The notes: generated by a model from the letters alone, not told the origin. Numbered from the stretch's first letter, positions 6,990-15,601 are shown. The stretch is DNA of 64,000 nucleotides from Streptomyces sp. R28 (GCF_041052385.1 NZ_CP163439.1:2283001-2347000), one strand, 5' to 3'. Program-made: numbers and translations.

Positions 6990-9788
6990 TCACCTGTGTG
7001 ACGTGAACTCCACGACCTGCTGATACGTCGGCCGGTTCTGCCAGCTGATCTTGGCGTGCTTGATGCCGCCCAGCGTCCGCTGGACGATCGAGTCGGCGCA
7101 CCACTGGTCGCCCGCCGAGCACTGTTCGTCGCCGGGGTAGACCTGGGCCGCGGTCTTGCCCGCGGCCTCCTTCAGGGTGCTGATCAGGATGTCCCGGCAG
7201 GCGCTGAGGCTGCCGCCGCCGCAGTACTTCCGGTCGAGCGGACCCTGCACCGACTCACCCAGCACGGCCCGGATGTCCTTGTCGACGTAGCTCCACCAGC
7301 CGTACTGGAAGGAGCTTCCGGCGTGCGAGCCGGTCGGTCCGTGTGCGGCGGAGGGGGATTCGTCGATGGGCAGGTTGTTCGTCATCGCGCCGTACAGCTC
7401 GCTCCCGAGGCCCGGTTCGAACTCGGCCTTGACCAGCAGCGGCCACCACGCGTCCAGGATGCGGATCGCGTCGGCGTCGGCGTACGCCTTCGAGCCGGCC
7501 GACGTCTCGGTGCGCTTGGCGCCGGCCGAGATCCACGCCCGGAGCTTGGTCACGGCCGCCGCGGCCGTGGCGTCGGTCACCGGGGAGCTGCCCACGACCT
7601 TGAGCAGGTCCGGCAGCACGTCCTCGGCCCGCAGGTCGGCAAGGCCGGCGTCGGCCATCGCCTTCACCAGCGCGGACCGGGTCACGCCGCCCGCGTCGAC
7701 CAGCTTCTTCACCCGGTCCTCCAGCAGGTTGCCGCGGTGGACCGAGCCGTCGCCCCAGGGGGCGGTCGTGTAGTCCTTGGCCTGCTTGTTGTTCCAGGAG
7801 ATGTAGTAGTCCTGGTCGAGGGAGTTGGGGTGGGCCGACGGCGGGGTGTACTGCGCCGTGTTCGTCGTCGGGTCCCAGCCCCGCCACTCGTACGCCGACT
7901 GCGCCCACACCGGGAACTCCGCGTCGACGCCGGTCGCCCGGACCGGATTGTCGCCGCTGTTGTAGTACGCGGCGTGCTCGGAGTCGGCGTAGAACCAGTT
8001 GAAGGTGTAGTTGATGTGCTGCACCGCCTTCTGGAAGTCGGCCGGCCCCTTGACGTAGTCCGGGTCGTTCAGCATCTGGAAGCCGATGATCGAGTCGGCC
8101 TCGTGCAGGTACGACGAGCGCAGGGTGGTGTAGGCGATCTTCTTGCCGCCGACGGTCGCGCGGTGGGTGACGGGACCGTACTTCGTGCGCCAGACCCGCA
8201 TCGTGTACGACCCCTCGGCCGTCCCGTCCGCGGTCGTCGGCTTCCAGGCGTTCTTCTGCTCGACCTTGTCCATCGCGGTGCAGGTGCCGCGGTACAGGTA
8301 GTGGTAGTCGTCCTGGCACAGCTCGACCGCGTAGGCGTCGATGATGTCCTGGCCGGAGGTCGTGGCGCTCCACGAGTAGTCCTGGCCGCGGCCGAGCTCG
8401 ACGTACATGCTCAGGCCGGCGAAGGAGGCGCCGCGCGCGCTGATGCCGGGGCCCTGGATCTCCTGGAGCAGGAGCAGCTGGGGTGCGAAATAGCCCGTCT
8501 GCGGGCCGAAGACGGCGACCGGGTGGCCGCTCGCGGTGTGCTCGCCGCTCACCACGAGGGCGTTGGACATGCCCCGCTTCGCCGAGGTCATGGCGGTCTC
8601 GGCGGCCGTGGTGGAAGCGCTGGTCGCGGCGGAGCCGGCCGCGCTGCCCGTACGGTCGTGGACCAGCTGTTCCTCGGTCACCGAGTCAGCGTCGGGCAGG
8701 GCCTCGCCCTGCGGGTCGGCGGGCTTGGTGGCGTACGGGAAGCTCTTGTCGTGGACGGTGACGACCGCCTCCGGGTCGTTGCGCTCGCGGAACGACTCCC
8801 AGAGCTTGGTGCCCTCGGCCACGCCGTACTTCTCCTGGGCGGCCAGCAGGGAGAGGGCGTTGTTGACCTCGCCGCCGCCTCCGGACCCGAACAGGGCACC
8901 GATCACGGACGCCAGGGCGACCAGGTCGGTGGACTTGAAGTGCTCGATCGTGCCGGCGTTGGTGACCGAGTCCTTGTGGCCGGTCAGGACGTATTCGCCG
9001 GGGAAGTAGCGGCCGCTGTCGGAGGCGTCGATGTAGGCGTTGATGCCGGCGACGTAGGCGCCCACGTCGGCGAGGGCCTGCTTGCCCCGGTCGCCGGCCG
9101 CGGCGACGGCGTTGTCGATCTGTGCCTGCAGATCTGCCTCGGTGTACGGCGCGTGGCGGTAGAACTCCTGCTCAAGGCCCTGGTTGGACGCCGCGCCGCC
9201 GGCGAACGAGGTCAACTGGCCGCGTCCGACGTGCCGGAAGACGTCCATCAGCCACAGCCGGTCCTGGGCGGCCGCGTAGCCGGCGCCGAACTCCGTGCCG
9301 TATCTGGTGGTACCGGTGATGTGCGGTACGCCCGTCTTCTTGTCACGGACGATCGTCACGTCGCTGCGCCCGGCGGGACTCACGGTGGAGGCGACTTGAT
9401 CGGACGGGACGCCGAACGAGGCGTCGTTGAAGAAGTTGTTGATCGTCGCGTTGGTCAGACCGGAGTAGCCCTTGGCCAGGTTGGCGTAGGGGCCCAGCTG
9501 GTCCGAGGCGTGTTCGGGCAGGGTGCCGAAGGCCTGGTTGAGCAGGACCTGGGCGAGGGTGGCGTTGCCGTTCTGACCAGGCGGAAGGATGTCGGAGCAC
9601 TGGTTCCCGCAGTAGTCGTTCGCGGCCGTGGTTTCGGCCGCCGCGGCCTCGGGCGCGGTCGCGGCTTGGGAAAGTGGCGACAAAAGACCGGCGATCAGGG
9701 CGCATATGGATGCGGACTTCAGGAACCCGGGGAATCTGCCGGGAGTTCTCAGTCTGTCGAGGGCGTTGCGTGGGGTACGCCGTGGCAT
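6990..9788 (-). CDS. Secreted penicillin acylase family protein (Ntn hydrolase)
   Basis: A 932-residue S45-family N-terminal-nucleophile hydrolase. An N-terminal signal region (about residues 20-45) indicates export. The alpha-subunit part contains GVPHITGTTRYGTEFGAGYA and AAQDRLWLMDVFRHVGRGQL. Autoprocessing would expose Ser408 in KRGMSNALVVSGEHTASGHP, the conserved position of the nucleophile. The start is ATG 9788 with AGGAG upstream. Family members hydrolyse amide bonds of penicillins, acyl-homoserine lactones or lipopeptides (aculeacin/AhlM type). The substrate cannot be read from sequence. It could detoxify antibiotics or quench signals outside the cell. Confidence 0.92.
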   Translation of the reverse strand: MPRRTPRNALDRLRTPGRFPGFLKSASICALIAGLLSPLSQAATAPEAAAAETTAANDYCGNQCSDILPPGQNGNATLAQVLLNQAFGTLPEHASDQLGPYANLAKGYSGLTNATINNFFNDASFGVPSDQVASTVSPAGRSDVTIVRDKKTGVPHITGTTRYGTEFGAGYAAAQDRLWLMDVFRHVGRGQLTSFAGGAASNQGLEQEFYRHAPYTEADLQAQIDNAVAAAGDRGKQALADVGAYVAGINAYIDASDSGRYFPGEYVLTGHKDSVTNAGTIEHFKSTDLVALASVIGALFGSGGGGEVNNALSLLAAQEKYGVAEGTKLWESFRERNDPEAVVTVHDKSFPYATKPADPQGEALPDADSVTEEQLVHDRTGSAAGSAATSASTTAAETAMTSAKRGMSNALVVSGEHTASGHPVAVFGPQTGYFAPQLLLLQEIQGPGISARGASFAGLSMYVELGRGQDYSWSATTSGQDIIDAYAVELCQDDYHYLYRGTCTAMDKVEQKNAWKPTTADGTAEGSYTMRVWRTKYGPVTHRATVGGKKIAYTTLRSSYLHEADSIIGFQMLNDPDYVKGPADFQKAVQHINYTFNWFYADSEHAAYYNSGDNPVRATGVDAEFPVWAQSAYEWRGWDPTTNTAQYTPPSAHPNSLDQDYYISWNNKQAKDYTTAPWGDGSVHRGNLLEDRVKKLVDAGGVTRSALVKAMADAGLADLRAEDVLPDLLKVVGSSPVTDATAAAAVTKLRAWISAGAKRTETSAGSKAYADADAIRILDAWWPLLVKAEFEPGLGSELYGAMTNNLPIDESPSAAHGPTGSHAGSSFQYGWWSYVDKDIRAVLGESVQGPLDRKYCGGGSLSACRDILISTLKEAAGKTAAQVYPGDEQCSAGDQWCADSIVQRTLGGIKHAKISWQNRPTYQQVVEFTSHR

Positions 9789-10018
9789 GGCAGCTCCTAC
9801 CGACGAGGGTGGGCCGGATGTTACCGGCGGTATCCCCGGGATTGAAGATGAACATGCGTCACTTTTTGGAGTCACCACGGCTCGCTATGGAGGCCATCGG
9901 AAATCGAATGGAGCCAAATCGCTTGTCGATACGTCTATTCGTCAACGTCGCGCGAAGTCCGTGCGGCGACGCCGAAGTGACCGAAGTACAGGTGCAGATG
10001 TGACGGAGGTGCAGGGCG

Positions 10019-10624
10019 ATGGCCGGTTTCCGGAGTCTGGCGAGACAGGTGCGAGACCCGCGGTGCGATCTGGCGCTGCGGCGCTACTCGCTGCGTAAGT
10101 GCCTTGAGCGGTTCGCCCCTTATGGGCACAGGGCGACCTGGGACCACTTGTGCTCCCGGGCAGGGTTCGGTCCGGAGGACCGGTCCCCCGATCCGGCGCG
10201 GCTCGTGGCCGCGTTGGACGAGCTGGAGGAGGCGCGTTCGGTCTGGCTGGCCTACGAGGTCGACTTCGCCGAGCGGCGCAAAAGGGAAAAGCACGACGGA
10301 CTGCGCAGGCCGGGCACCGTGGACGACTGGCACCGGCTGACCTGGGGCGGCTTCGGAGTCGCCTGGTGCGACAACCCCCGGGTCCACCCGCGTGAACCAC
10401 TGGCCGAGGTGCTGCGCCGACTGATCTCCGCGCTGGAGCGCGAACCGGGCTCGGAGTGCCCGGTGTGCGGAGGTGACCGGCTGATCTGGCAGTACGACCT
10501 GGCCCATGAACCGTCGTCGGGGCCGGTCTGCACGGACTGCGGGATCGTGGTGCCGCGTCCGGTTCTCACGCCGGAAGCGCTGGCGGCGTCGCGGCGCGAA
10601 CGGCGGCTGCTGGTGTCCGCCTAG
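10019..10624 (+). CDS. Conserved hypothetical protein with C-terminal zinc-ribbon-like cysteines
   Basis: A 201-residue protein I do not recognise. The N-terminal half is basic and helical. The C-terminal half has CPVCGGD and, about 30 residues later, CTDCG, a CxxC..CxxC arrangement that would fit a zinc ribbon. The start is ATG 10019 with GGAGG upstream. A canonical terminator follows at 10631. It shows no operon link. Nucleic-acid binding is possible but only suggested by the zinc ribbon. Confidence 0.75.
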   Translation: MAGFRSLARQVRDPRCDLALRRYSLRKCLERFAPYGHRATWDHLCSRAGFGPEDRSPDPARLVAALDELEEARSVWLAYEVDFAERRKREKHDGLRRPGTVDDWHRLTWGGFGVAWCDNPRVHPREPLAEVLRRLISALEREPGSECPVCGGDRLIWQYDLAHEPSSGPVCTDCGIVVPRPVLTPEALAASRRERRLLVSA

Positions 10625-10630
10625 TACGAC

Positions 10631-10662
10631 GGGGGTGCGCTGGGGATGCCGCACCCCCTTTT
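10631..10662 (+). terminator. Intrinsic terminator with T-tract
   Basis: The arms GGGGGTGCG (10631-10639) and CGCACCCCC (10650-10658) are perfect complements with a 10-nt loop, followed directly by TTTT. This is the only textbook hairpin-plus-T-tract terminator I found in the window. It ends the zinc-ribbon gene and insulates the BKACE gene. Confidence 0.88.
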
Positions 10663-10755
10663 GGCGCCGTGGGTTCGCCGCCTTGGCTTCCCACTCCCGT
10701 TGCCAGTGCCTGGTCGGCCACCCTCGTTGTCAGTGGTGGCCGGCACGATAGAGCC

Positions 10756-11466
10756 ATGATCCAGGTGTGTCTGAACGGGCCGCGAGGAGCGGGCGACGGC
10801 GCGGTGGTGCCTCTCTCGCCCCAGGCGCTGGCCGACTCCGCGGCCGAGGCCGTCGCGGCCGGAGCCACGGACATCCATGTCCACCCCAAGACTCCCTGCG
10901 GGCAGGACAGCCTGTCGCCGCGCGTGCTCGCACCGACGCTGGAGGCGATACGGGCCCGGGTGTCGGTGCCGGTCGGCGTGACGACGGGCGCGTGGGCGGA
11001 ACCGGATGCGGCGGCCCGACTGGAGCGCATCCGCAGCTGGACGGTGCTGCCGGACCACGCCTCGGTCAACTGGCATGAAGACGGCGCCGAGGAGGTGGCC
11101 GCGGCTCTGATCGAGCGGGGCGTGGGCGTCGAGGCCGGCATCTGGTCCGGCACGGACGGGGCGGCACGGTTCGCCGCCTCGCCGCTGGGGCCGAGGGTGC
11201 TGCGGGTGCTGGCGGAGGTGACGGACCCCTCCGCGGAGACCGCCGAGGAGAGCGCACGCGCGCTGCTCGCCGACCTGGGCTCGGCCTTCGACCGTCCCGT
11301 GCTGCTGCACGGGGAGGACGCGGGGGCGTGGCCGGTGCTGAGGCTGGCGGGGCGGCTGGGGCTGGCGACGCGCATCGGCCTGGAGGACACGTTGGTCCTG
11401 CCGGACGGGGAGCGGGCCTGGTCGAACGCTCAGTTGGTGGCGGAGGGGCTGGTTCAGTACGGGTGA
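10756..11466 (+). CDS. BKACE family protein (DUF849, 3-keto-5-aminohexanoate cleavage enzyme type)
   Basis: A 236-residue member of the beta-keto-acid cleavage enzymes, which use Zn and acetyl-CoA to exchange acyl groups of beta-keto acids. Visible are the early barrel strand (VCLNGPRGAGDG), the metal-binding ATDIHVHPKTPCGQD with the HVH pair, PVGVTTGAW, and a late IGLEDTLVLPDG segment. It is shorter than most characterised enzymes (about 270-310), as is common for actinobacterial members. The start is ATG 10756. Its 3' end overlaps the convergent unknown gene by 13 bp. The actual keto-acid substrate is unknown. Confidence 0.85.
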   Translation: MIQVCLNGPRGAGDGAVVPLSPQALADSAAEAVAAGATDIHVHPKTPCGQDSLSPRVLAPTLEAIRARVSVPVGVTTGAWAEPDAAARLERIRSWTVLPDHASVNWHEDGAEEVAAALIERGVGVEAGIWSGTDGAARFAASPLGPRVLRVLAEVTDPSAETAEESARALLADLGSAFDRPVLLHGEDAGAWPVLRLAGRLGLATRIGLEDTLVLPDGERAWSNAQLVAEGLVQYG

Positions 11467-12164
11467 TCCCCACGCTGGTCGCGAGGGAGGCCGAGGAGTT
11501 CGGCGCGAGTCGCGAGGTCGTACTCGCCCGCGGCGTGCAGACGTGCGGCACCGGGGCCGCAGAGCCAGGCGCGCAGGTCCTTGACGCCGACGTCCACGGT
11601 GTCGCCGTACCACCAGGAGAAGGGTGAGGCGTCGGACAGCAGGTCGTGGAGCCAGACGTCGGCGCAGTGGGCGAGGTGCGCGTCGGCGACCGGGCCGGGG
11701 CCCCACCCCTGCAGGAACGGGGTCACCGTCCGGGCGATGGTGGCGCAGGTGTCGAAGATGTGGTCGATGCCGTACGACGGCTCGGGCCTCGCGAGGGCGT
11801 CCTGCCACCAGGCATGCAGGAACGCCTCGATCGCGTCGGCCTGCTCGGCCGGCCACAGGCGCCAGTCCACCTGGGACAACCCGTGCGCCCCGTAACCGAT
11901 CACGCCCAGGGTGCCGTCGGCCATCGCCCGGGCGCCCTGCGGCAGCAGGCGACGCATCACCGCCGCGTGGTCGTCGAAGTGGTCGGACACCTCGAAGAGG
12001 TAGTACCCCACCGTGTCCAACGGCATCGGCACGTCCGGAGTGCGCAGATACGCGGTCTCCTCGGGGGCGTGGCAGTAGCCGCAGCCGGTCTCGGTGGGGC
12101 TCGTGAAACCGCGGAAGACGGAGTCGAGGTCGGCGAGGGCTGCGTCAAGGTCGGCTGAGGACAT
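11454..12164 (-). CDS. Hypothetical protein, convergent overlap with BKACE
   Basis: A 236-residue cytoplasmic protein I do not recognise. It is rich in Trp, His and acidic residues, with a CGYCHAPEE element near residue 28 and histidines in DHFDDHAAV and AHLAHCADVWLHD. A metal-binding role is conceivable but unproven. The start is ATG 12164; the open frame extends upstream without a ribosome site and would overlap the RNA-ligase promoter. It is divergent from the RNA ligase and its stop lies within the end of the BKACE gene. The third-position GC pattern supports coding. Confidence 0.7.
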   Translation of the reverse strand: MSSADLDAALADLDSVFRGFTSPTETGCGYCHAPEETAYLRTPDVPMPLDTVGYYLFEVSDHFDDHAAVMRRLLPQGARAMADGTLGVIGYGAHGLSQVDWRLWPAEQADAIEAFLHAWWQDALARPEPSYGIDHIFDTCATIARTVTPFLQGWGPGPVADAHLAHCADVWLHDLLSDASPFSWWYGDTVDVGVKDLRAWLCGPGAARLHAAGEYDLATRAELLGLPRDQRGDHPY

Positions 12165-12314
12165 GGGATCGGTCCCGTCAGGACTCCGTGCGTGGCGGAG
12201 TGCCGCCGGCCGAAGATCGCGACGATACCAGCCGCTAATCGGCTCGCTCCAGCCCATTCCCGTCCGGACAGTTGGGGGCGATGAAACGAACCTGAGGTCC
12301 TGAAGGAGCCCCTC

Positions 12315-13382
12315 ATGTCGACGCTGCGCGTCACTGCCGAAGTGCTGACCGTCCACGAGCACCCAGACGCCGACGCCCTCGAACTGGCCCAGGTGGGTCT
12401 GTACCGGGCCGTCGTCGCCAAGGGCGCCTACCGCACCGGTGAGGCCGCCGTGTACATCCCCGAGCAGTCCGTGCTGCCGGCCGAGCTGATCGAGGAACTG
12501 GGGCTGACCGGGCGGCTGGCGGGGAGCAGGGCCGACCGGGTCAAGGCGGTGCGGCTGCGCGGCGAGCTGTCGCAGGGCATCGTGTGCCGGCCGAAGGTGC
12601 TGGCCGGCGTCGATCTGGCGCGGGCCGCCGCGGAGGGGACGGACTTCGCGGAGGTGCTCGGGGTCACCAAGTGGGTGCCGCCCATCCCGCCCACGATGTC
12701 CGGCGAGGTGGAGTCGGCGCCGGATCTGCTGCCCTGGGTCGACATCGAGAACATCCAGCGGTATCCGGACATCTTCGTGCCGGGTGAGCCCGTGGTGCTG
12801 ACCGAGAAGCTGCACGGATCGGCGTGCCTGCTGACGCATGTCGCCGGCGAGGACCGGGTGTACGTCTCCTCCAAGGGCTTCGGGGCGAAGTCGCTGGCGC
12901 TGAAGGAGGAGTCGCGGAATCTGTACTGGCGGGCGGTGCGGGGGCACGGCGTCGCCGAGGCGGCGGCTCGGCTGGCCGAGCGACTGGGTGCCCGCAGGGT
13001 GGGCGTCTTCGGCGAGGTGTACGGCGCGGGCGTGCAGGACCTGACGTACGGGGCCGACGGTCGACGGGAGAGCTTGGGGTACGCCGTGTTCGATGTGTCC
13101 GCGGAGATCGACGGTCGGGTGCGGTGGCTGGACGCCGCGGAGGTGCTGGAGGGGGAACTGCCTTTGGTCCCGCGGCTGTTCGAGGGGCCGTTCGACATCG
13201 AGCGGGTGCTGGAGGTTGCCACGGGGCGCGAGACTCTCTCGGGGCGGGAGCTGCATCTGCGGGAGGGCGTGGTGATACGGCCGGTTGTCGAGCGGTACAG
13301 CGCGGTGACCGGCGGGCGGGCGATCGCGAAGGCGGTGAGCCCGGCGTATCTGACGCGCAAGGGTGGGACCGAGTACGAGTGA
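12315..13382 (+). CDS. ATP-dependent RNA ligase, DraRnl type
   Basis: A 355-residue nucleotidyltransferase. It has the N-terminal OB-like domain found in the Deinococcus RNA ligase (Rnl5) type, then motif I TEKLHGSACLL with Lys165 as the adenylation site, motif III in VGVFGEVYGAGVQDL, motif IV REGVVIRPV and motif V RAIAKAVSP. Characterised relatives seal nicks with a 3'-OH RNA strand. The start is ATG 12315 with GAAGGAG upstream. No kinase/phosphatase (Pnkp) or RtcB partner is adjacent, so it is a stand-alone repair candidate. Its divergent neighbour is the unknown protein at 11454-12164. Confidence 0.88.
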   Translation: MSTLRVTAEVLTVHEHPDADALELAQVGLYRAVVAKGAYRTGEAAVYIPEQSVLPAELIEELGLTGRLAGSRADRVKAVRLRGELSQGIVCRPKVLAGVDLARAAAEGTDFAEVLGVTKWVPPIPPTMSGEVESAPDLLPWVDIENIQRYPDIFVPGEPVVLTEKLHGSACLLTHVAGEDRVYVSSKGFGAKSLALKEESRNLYWRAVRGHGVAEAAARLAERLGARRVGVFGEVYGAGVQDLTYGADGRRESLGYAVFDVSAEIDGRVRWLDAAEVLEGELPLVPRLFEGPFDIERVLEVATGRETLSGRELHLREGVVIRPVVERYSAVTGGRAIAKAVSPAYLTRKGGTEYE

Positions 13383-13475
13383 GCGGGGTTGGGCGGGGCC
13401 CGGCGCTGGTGCCGGGGGGTGCCGCCCGCCGGCACTGACCGGGTGCCCCCTGACCGCCGACGGCGCCGCAGCACC

Positions 13476-13979
13476 CTAGGGGCGCGGGGAACCGCCCCTC
13501 CCCGGTGCCCCCTGCTGTCGGCCCCCCGGCTCCGCCAGCAGACGCGACCCCGTCAGCCGTTCGCCGAAGACGTCGTCCGGGTTGGAGAGGACGCATGTGT
13601 CCAGGGAGAGGCAGCCGCAGCCGATGCAGTCGGTCAAGTGGTCGCGGAGGCGGTTCAGTTGCTTGATGCGCTCCTCCAGCTCCGAGCGCCATGCCTCCGA
13701 CAGGCGCGCCCAGTCCTCATGGGTGGGCGTGCGCTCCTCGGGGAGTTCGGCGAGGGCCTCGCGGATCGTGGCCAGGGGGATGCCGACGCGCTGCGCGGCC
13801 CGGACGAAGGCGACCCGGCGCAGGGTGTCACGGGTGTAGCGTCGCTGGTTGCCGGAGGTGCGGCGGCTACTGATCAGGCCCTTGGACTCGTAGAAGTGCA
13901 GGGCGGAGACGGCGGCGCCGCTCCGGGCGGCGAGCTGGCCGACCGTGAGTTCGTGGATCTTCTCGGGGATCTGGGGCAC
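13476..13979 (-). CDS. soxR: Redox-sensing MerR-family activator SoxR
   Basis: A 167-residue MerR-type regulator. It has the N-terminal winged helix ([20 protein letters not shown]), a dimerisation helix, and the [2Fe-2S] ligand cluster [12 protein letters not shown], which identifies SoxR. In Streptomyces SoxR responds to redox-active metabolites such as its own pigments rather than driving a soxS gene. The start is GTG 13979. The C-terminal tail after the cluster is Gly/Pro/Arg-rich and its last codons coincide with a hairpin. It is divergent from the MaoC gene. Its targets are not evident here; no full soxbox was seen. Confidence 0.92.
   Translation of the reverse strand: MPQIPEKIHELTVGQLAARSGAAVSALHFYESKGLISSRRTSGNQRRYTRDTLRRVAFVRAAQRVGIPLATIREALAELPEERTPTHEDWARLSEAWRSELEERIKQLNRLRDHLTDCIGCGCLSLDTCVLSNPDDVFGERLTGSRLLAEPGGRQQGAPGRGGSPRP
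13478..13499. terminator. Hairpin at the soxR 3' end
   Basis: AGGGGCG (13478-13484) pairs with CGCCCCT (13493-13499) around an 8-nt loop. It overlaps the last codons of soxR and faces the end of the RNA-ligase gene, so it may act on both. The GGGGCGCGGGGAAC string is a common Streptomyces intergenic element. Confidence 0.5.
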
Positions 13980-14016
13980 GCCTCAAACCTACCTATCGCG
14001 TCAGAGCCCGGTTCCG

Positions 14017-14059
14017 TTGACAGAGGCTTCACGGCCTAGCATGCTAAGCAGTCGCTTAG
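14017..14059 (+). promoter_or_regulatory. maoC promoter with overlapping palindromic operators
   Basis: TTGACA at 14017-14022 is followed after 17 nt by CATGCT (14040-14045), a plausible -10. Overlapping it are the perfect palindrome TAGCATGCTA (14037-14046) and the perfect inverted repeat CTAAGC/GCTTAG (14044-14049 and 14054-14059, 4-nt spacer). The second matches 12 of 16 positions of a site before the neighbouring tetR (15289-15304). Repression by that TetR is inferred. Confidence 0.6.
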
Positions 14060-14099
14060 ACATTGGTCATCCGAGACAGACGACGCGAGAGGCCTGGAC

Positions 14100-14561
14100 A
14101 TGGCAGAGCCGAGGATCTTCACCTCCGCCGACGACCTGAAGGCGGCGGTGGGCGAGCAGCTGGGGTACACGGACTGGCTGGAGGTCGACCAGAAGCGGAT
14201 CGATCTCTTCGCGGAGGCCACCGGTGACCACCAGTGGATCCACGTCGATCCGGAGAAGGCCGCCGCCGGGCCCTTCGGGACCACGATCGCCCATGGGTAT
14301 CTCACCCTCTCGCTGCTTCCGCTCTTCGGACCCCAGCTCATCAAGGTCGAAGGCGTGAAGATGGGCGTCAACTACGGGACGAACAAGGTCCGTTTCCCCG
14401 CCCCGGTGCCGGTCGGCTCACGGCTGCGTGCCACCGCCACGATCACCGGCGTGGACGACGTGGCGGGCGGCGTCCAGGTCTCCATCGCGTTCAGCGTGGA
14501 GCGCGAGGGCGGGGACAAGCCCGTGTGCGTCGCCGAGTCCGTCTCGCGGTACTACGTGTAG
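14100..14561 (+). CDS. MaoC-family (R)-specific enoyl-CoA hydratase-like dehydratase
   Basis: A 153-residue hot-dog fold protein. The hydratase-2 signature is clear: FAEATGDHQWIHVDPEKAA, with the catalytic Asp-His, followed by GTTIAHGYLTLSLLP. Such proteins hydrate trans-2-enoyl-CoA to the (R)-3-hydroxy form. The start is ATG 14100. It faces the convergent TetR gene (14617-15240) across a palindromic terminator, and both genes carry related operator-like sites. A role in fatty-acid or polyketide-precursor metabolism is an inference. Confidence 0.9.
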   Translation: MAEPRIFTSADDLKAAVGEQLGYTDWLEVDQKRIDLFAEATGDHQWIHVDPEKAAAGPFGTTIAHGYLTLSLLPLFGPQLIKVEGVKMGVNYGTNKVRFPAPVPVGSRLRATATITGVDDVAGGVQVSIAFSVEREGGDKPVCVAESVSRYYV

Positions 14562-14580
14562 CGAGCGGCGCAAGCAGCCG

Positions 14581-14613
14581 GGAGGCCGGCCGGCCTCCGA
14601 GAAGCCGGCCGGC
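14581..14613. terminator. GC-rich palindromes between convergent maoC and tetR
   Basis: GGAGGCCGG/CCGGCCTCC (14581-14598) is a perfect 18-bp palindrome without a loop. GCCGGCCGGC (14604-14613) follows and can pair with it instead. The position between two convergent stop codons argues for bidirectional termination. Confidence 0.6.
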
Positions 14614-14616
14614 GCC

Positions 14617-15240
14617 TTACTTCGCTCCCACCATCCGCAGCACGAGATCGGCGTACAGCGCGCCGACCTCGTCGGGTGTCCAGGGGCCGTCGACGCTGAA
14701 CCAGCGGGCCACGTCGATGCACAGGGAGAGCACGGCGAGGGTCGTGCCCTTCACGTCCAGCACGTCGAACTCGCCGGACGCCACACCGTCCTCGATGATC
14801 CCCCGCACCACGGCGTCGCACTGCCGGCGCAGCGCGAGGATCTCGGCGCGGGCGTCCGGGCCGAGCGAGTCCAGCTCGTACTGCACGACCCGGGCGGTCG
14901 TGCGCCCGCCGGCGTGCCAGCGGACGAAGGAGCTCACCGCGTCGGCGAGCCGCTCGGCCGCCGTGCCCTCGCGGCGGGAAGCCGTACGCAGGATCTCGAG
15001 GGCCTTCTCATGGCCGATCCTGCTGATGCGGTGGAGCAGCTCTTCCTTGGTCTTGTAGTGGATGTAGAGCGCGGCCGGGCTCATGCCCGCGCGGCCCGCG
15101 ATGTCACGGGTCGTCGTTGCGTGGTAGCCGCGCTCGGCGAAGGCCTCCACGGCGGCGATCAGCAGCCGCCGGGCCGCGTCGGGCGTGACCTCACCCCACG
15201 CCGACGTGTCGCCGCCGGCCGTCTCCTCCGCCGTAGTCAT
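14617..15240 (-). CDS. TetR-family regulator
   Basis: A 207-residue TetR protein. The helix-turn-helix reads AFAERGYHATTTRDIAGRAG then MSPAALYIHYKTKEELLHRI. The C-terminal domain is helical (ligand pocket). The start is ATG 15240. A palindrome 49-64 bp upstream of its start (15289-15304) matches the one in the maoC promoter, so autoregulation plus control of maoC is likely. Proteins of this kind with CTAAGC-type sites commonly sense acyl-CoAs; that is family knowledge, not shown here. Confidence 0.88.
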   Translation of the reverse strand: MTTAEETAGGDTSAWGEVTPDAARRLLIAAVEAFAERGYHATTTRDIAGRAGMSPAALYIHYKTKEELLHRISRIGHEKALEILRTASRREGTAAERLADAVSSFVRWHAGGRTTARVVQYELDSLGPDARAEILALRRQCDAVVRGIIEDGVASGEFDVLDVKGTTLAVLSLCIDVARWFSVDGPWTPDEVGALYADLVLRMVGAK

Positions 15241-15288
15241 CGCTCACTCGCCCCTCTCGCTGACAGAGGAACCACCATACCGCCGAAG

Positions 15289-15304
15289 GTGAGCGAGCGC
15301 TTAG
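15289..15304. promoter_or_regulatory. Candidate TetR operator upstream of tetR 14617-15240
   Basis: On the minus strand it reads CTAAGCGCTCGCTCAC, near-palindromic (CTAAGC.. ..GCTCA). It matches 12 of 16 positions of the maoC site at 14044-14059. It lies between the tetR start (15240) and the stop of the YiaA/YiaB-like gene (15314). Confidence 0.55.
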
Positions 15305-15313
15305 CGTGGCCGT

Positions 15314-15601
15314 TCAGAGCTTTTCGAAGGGGTCGTGTTCCGCGAGGAGCTTCTCCAGCCGCGCCTGGTCCACCCGGCTCACGATCTGTCCGGCCTCCTG
15401 GCGGTCCCGGATCACTTTCGCGAGCGTGAACGCCGAGGTCACCAGGTAGAGGACCGCGATCGCGAGAAAGCCCCGCACCCAGGCGTCGGCCTCCAGCCGG
15501 AGGATACCGATGGCGGTGGCGGCCATGGCGACCGCGAAGGAGGCGACGGCCTGGCCGTAGAACGCCGCCGTGCTCTGCTGCTTGACCGGTGTGTCACTCA
15601 T
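15314..15601 (-). CDS. YiaA/YiaB-type two-helix membrane protein
   Basis: A protein of about 95 residues. It has two hydrophobic helices (FYGQAVASFAVAMAATAIGI and GFLAIAVLYLVTSAFTLAKV) followed by a charged C-terminal tail with VIRDRQEAGQIVSRVDQAR, matching the YiaAB two-helix domain. Function of the family is unknown. I chose ATG 15601; ATG 15637 in the same frame would add 12 mostly proline residues. The ribosome site is weak for both. It lies upstream of tetR with 73 bp between them. Confidence 0.75.
   Translation of the reverse strand: MSDTPVKQQSTAAFYGQAVASFAVAMAATAIGILRLEADAWVRGFLAIAVLYLVTSAFTLAKVIRDRQEAGQIVSRVDQARLEKLLAEHDPFEKL

Noticed and set aside
7056..9845. 929-codon plus-strand frame opposite the penicillin acylase gene
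   Set aside because: Shadow of the real gene; no ribosome site, no domain, and the minus strand encodes a complete Ntn hydrolase.
12315..13382. tRNA-synthetase-associated OB protein or DNA ligase
   Set aside because: The N-terminal OB-like segment is suggestive, but the KLHG motif I and motifs III-V in this order with no DNA-ligase C-terminal domains fit a DraRnl-type RNA ligase.
13981..13990. CCTCAAACC as a soxbox upstream of soxR
   Set aside because: It matches only one half of the known CCTCAAG..CTTGAGG palindrome and the second half is missing.
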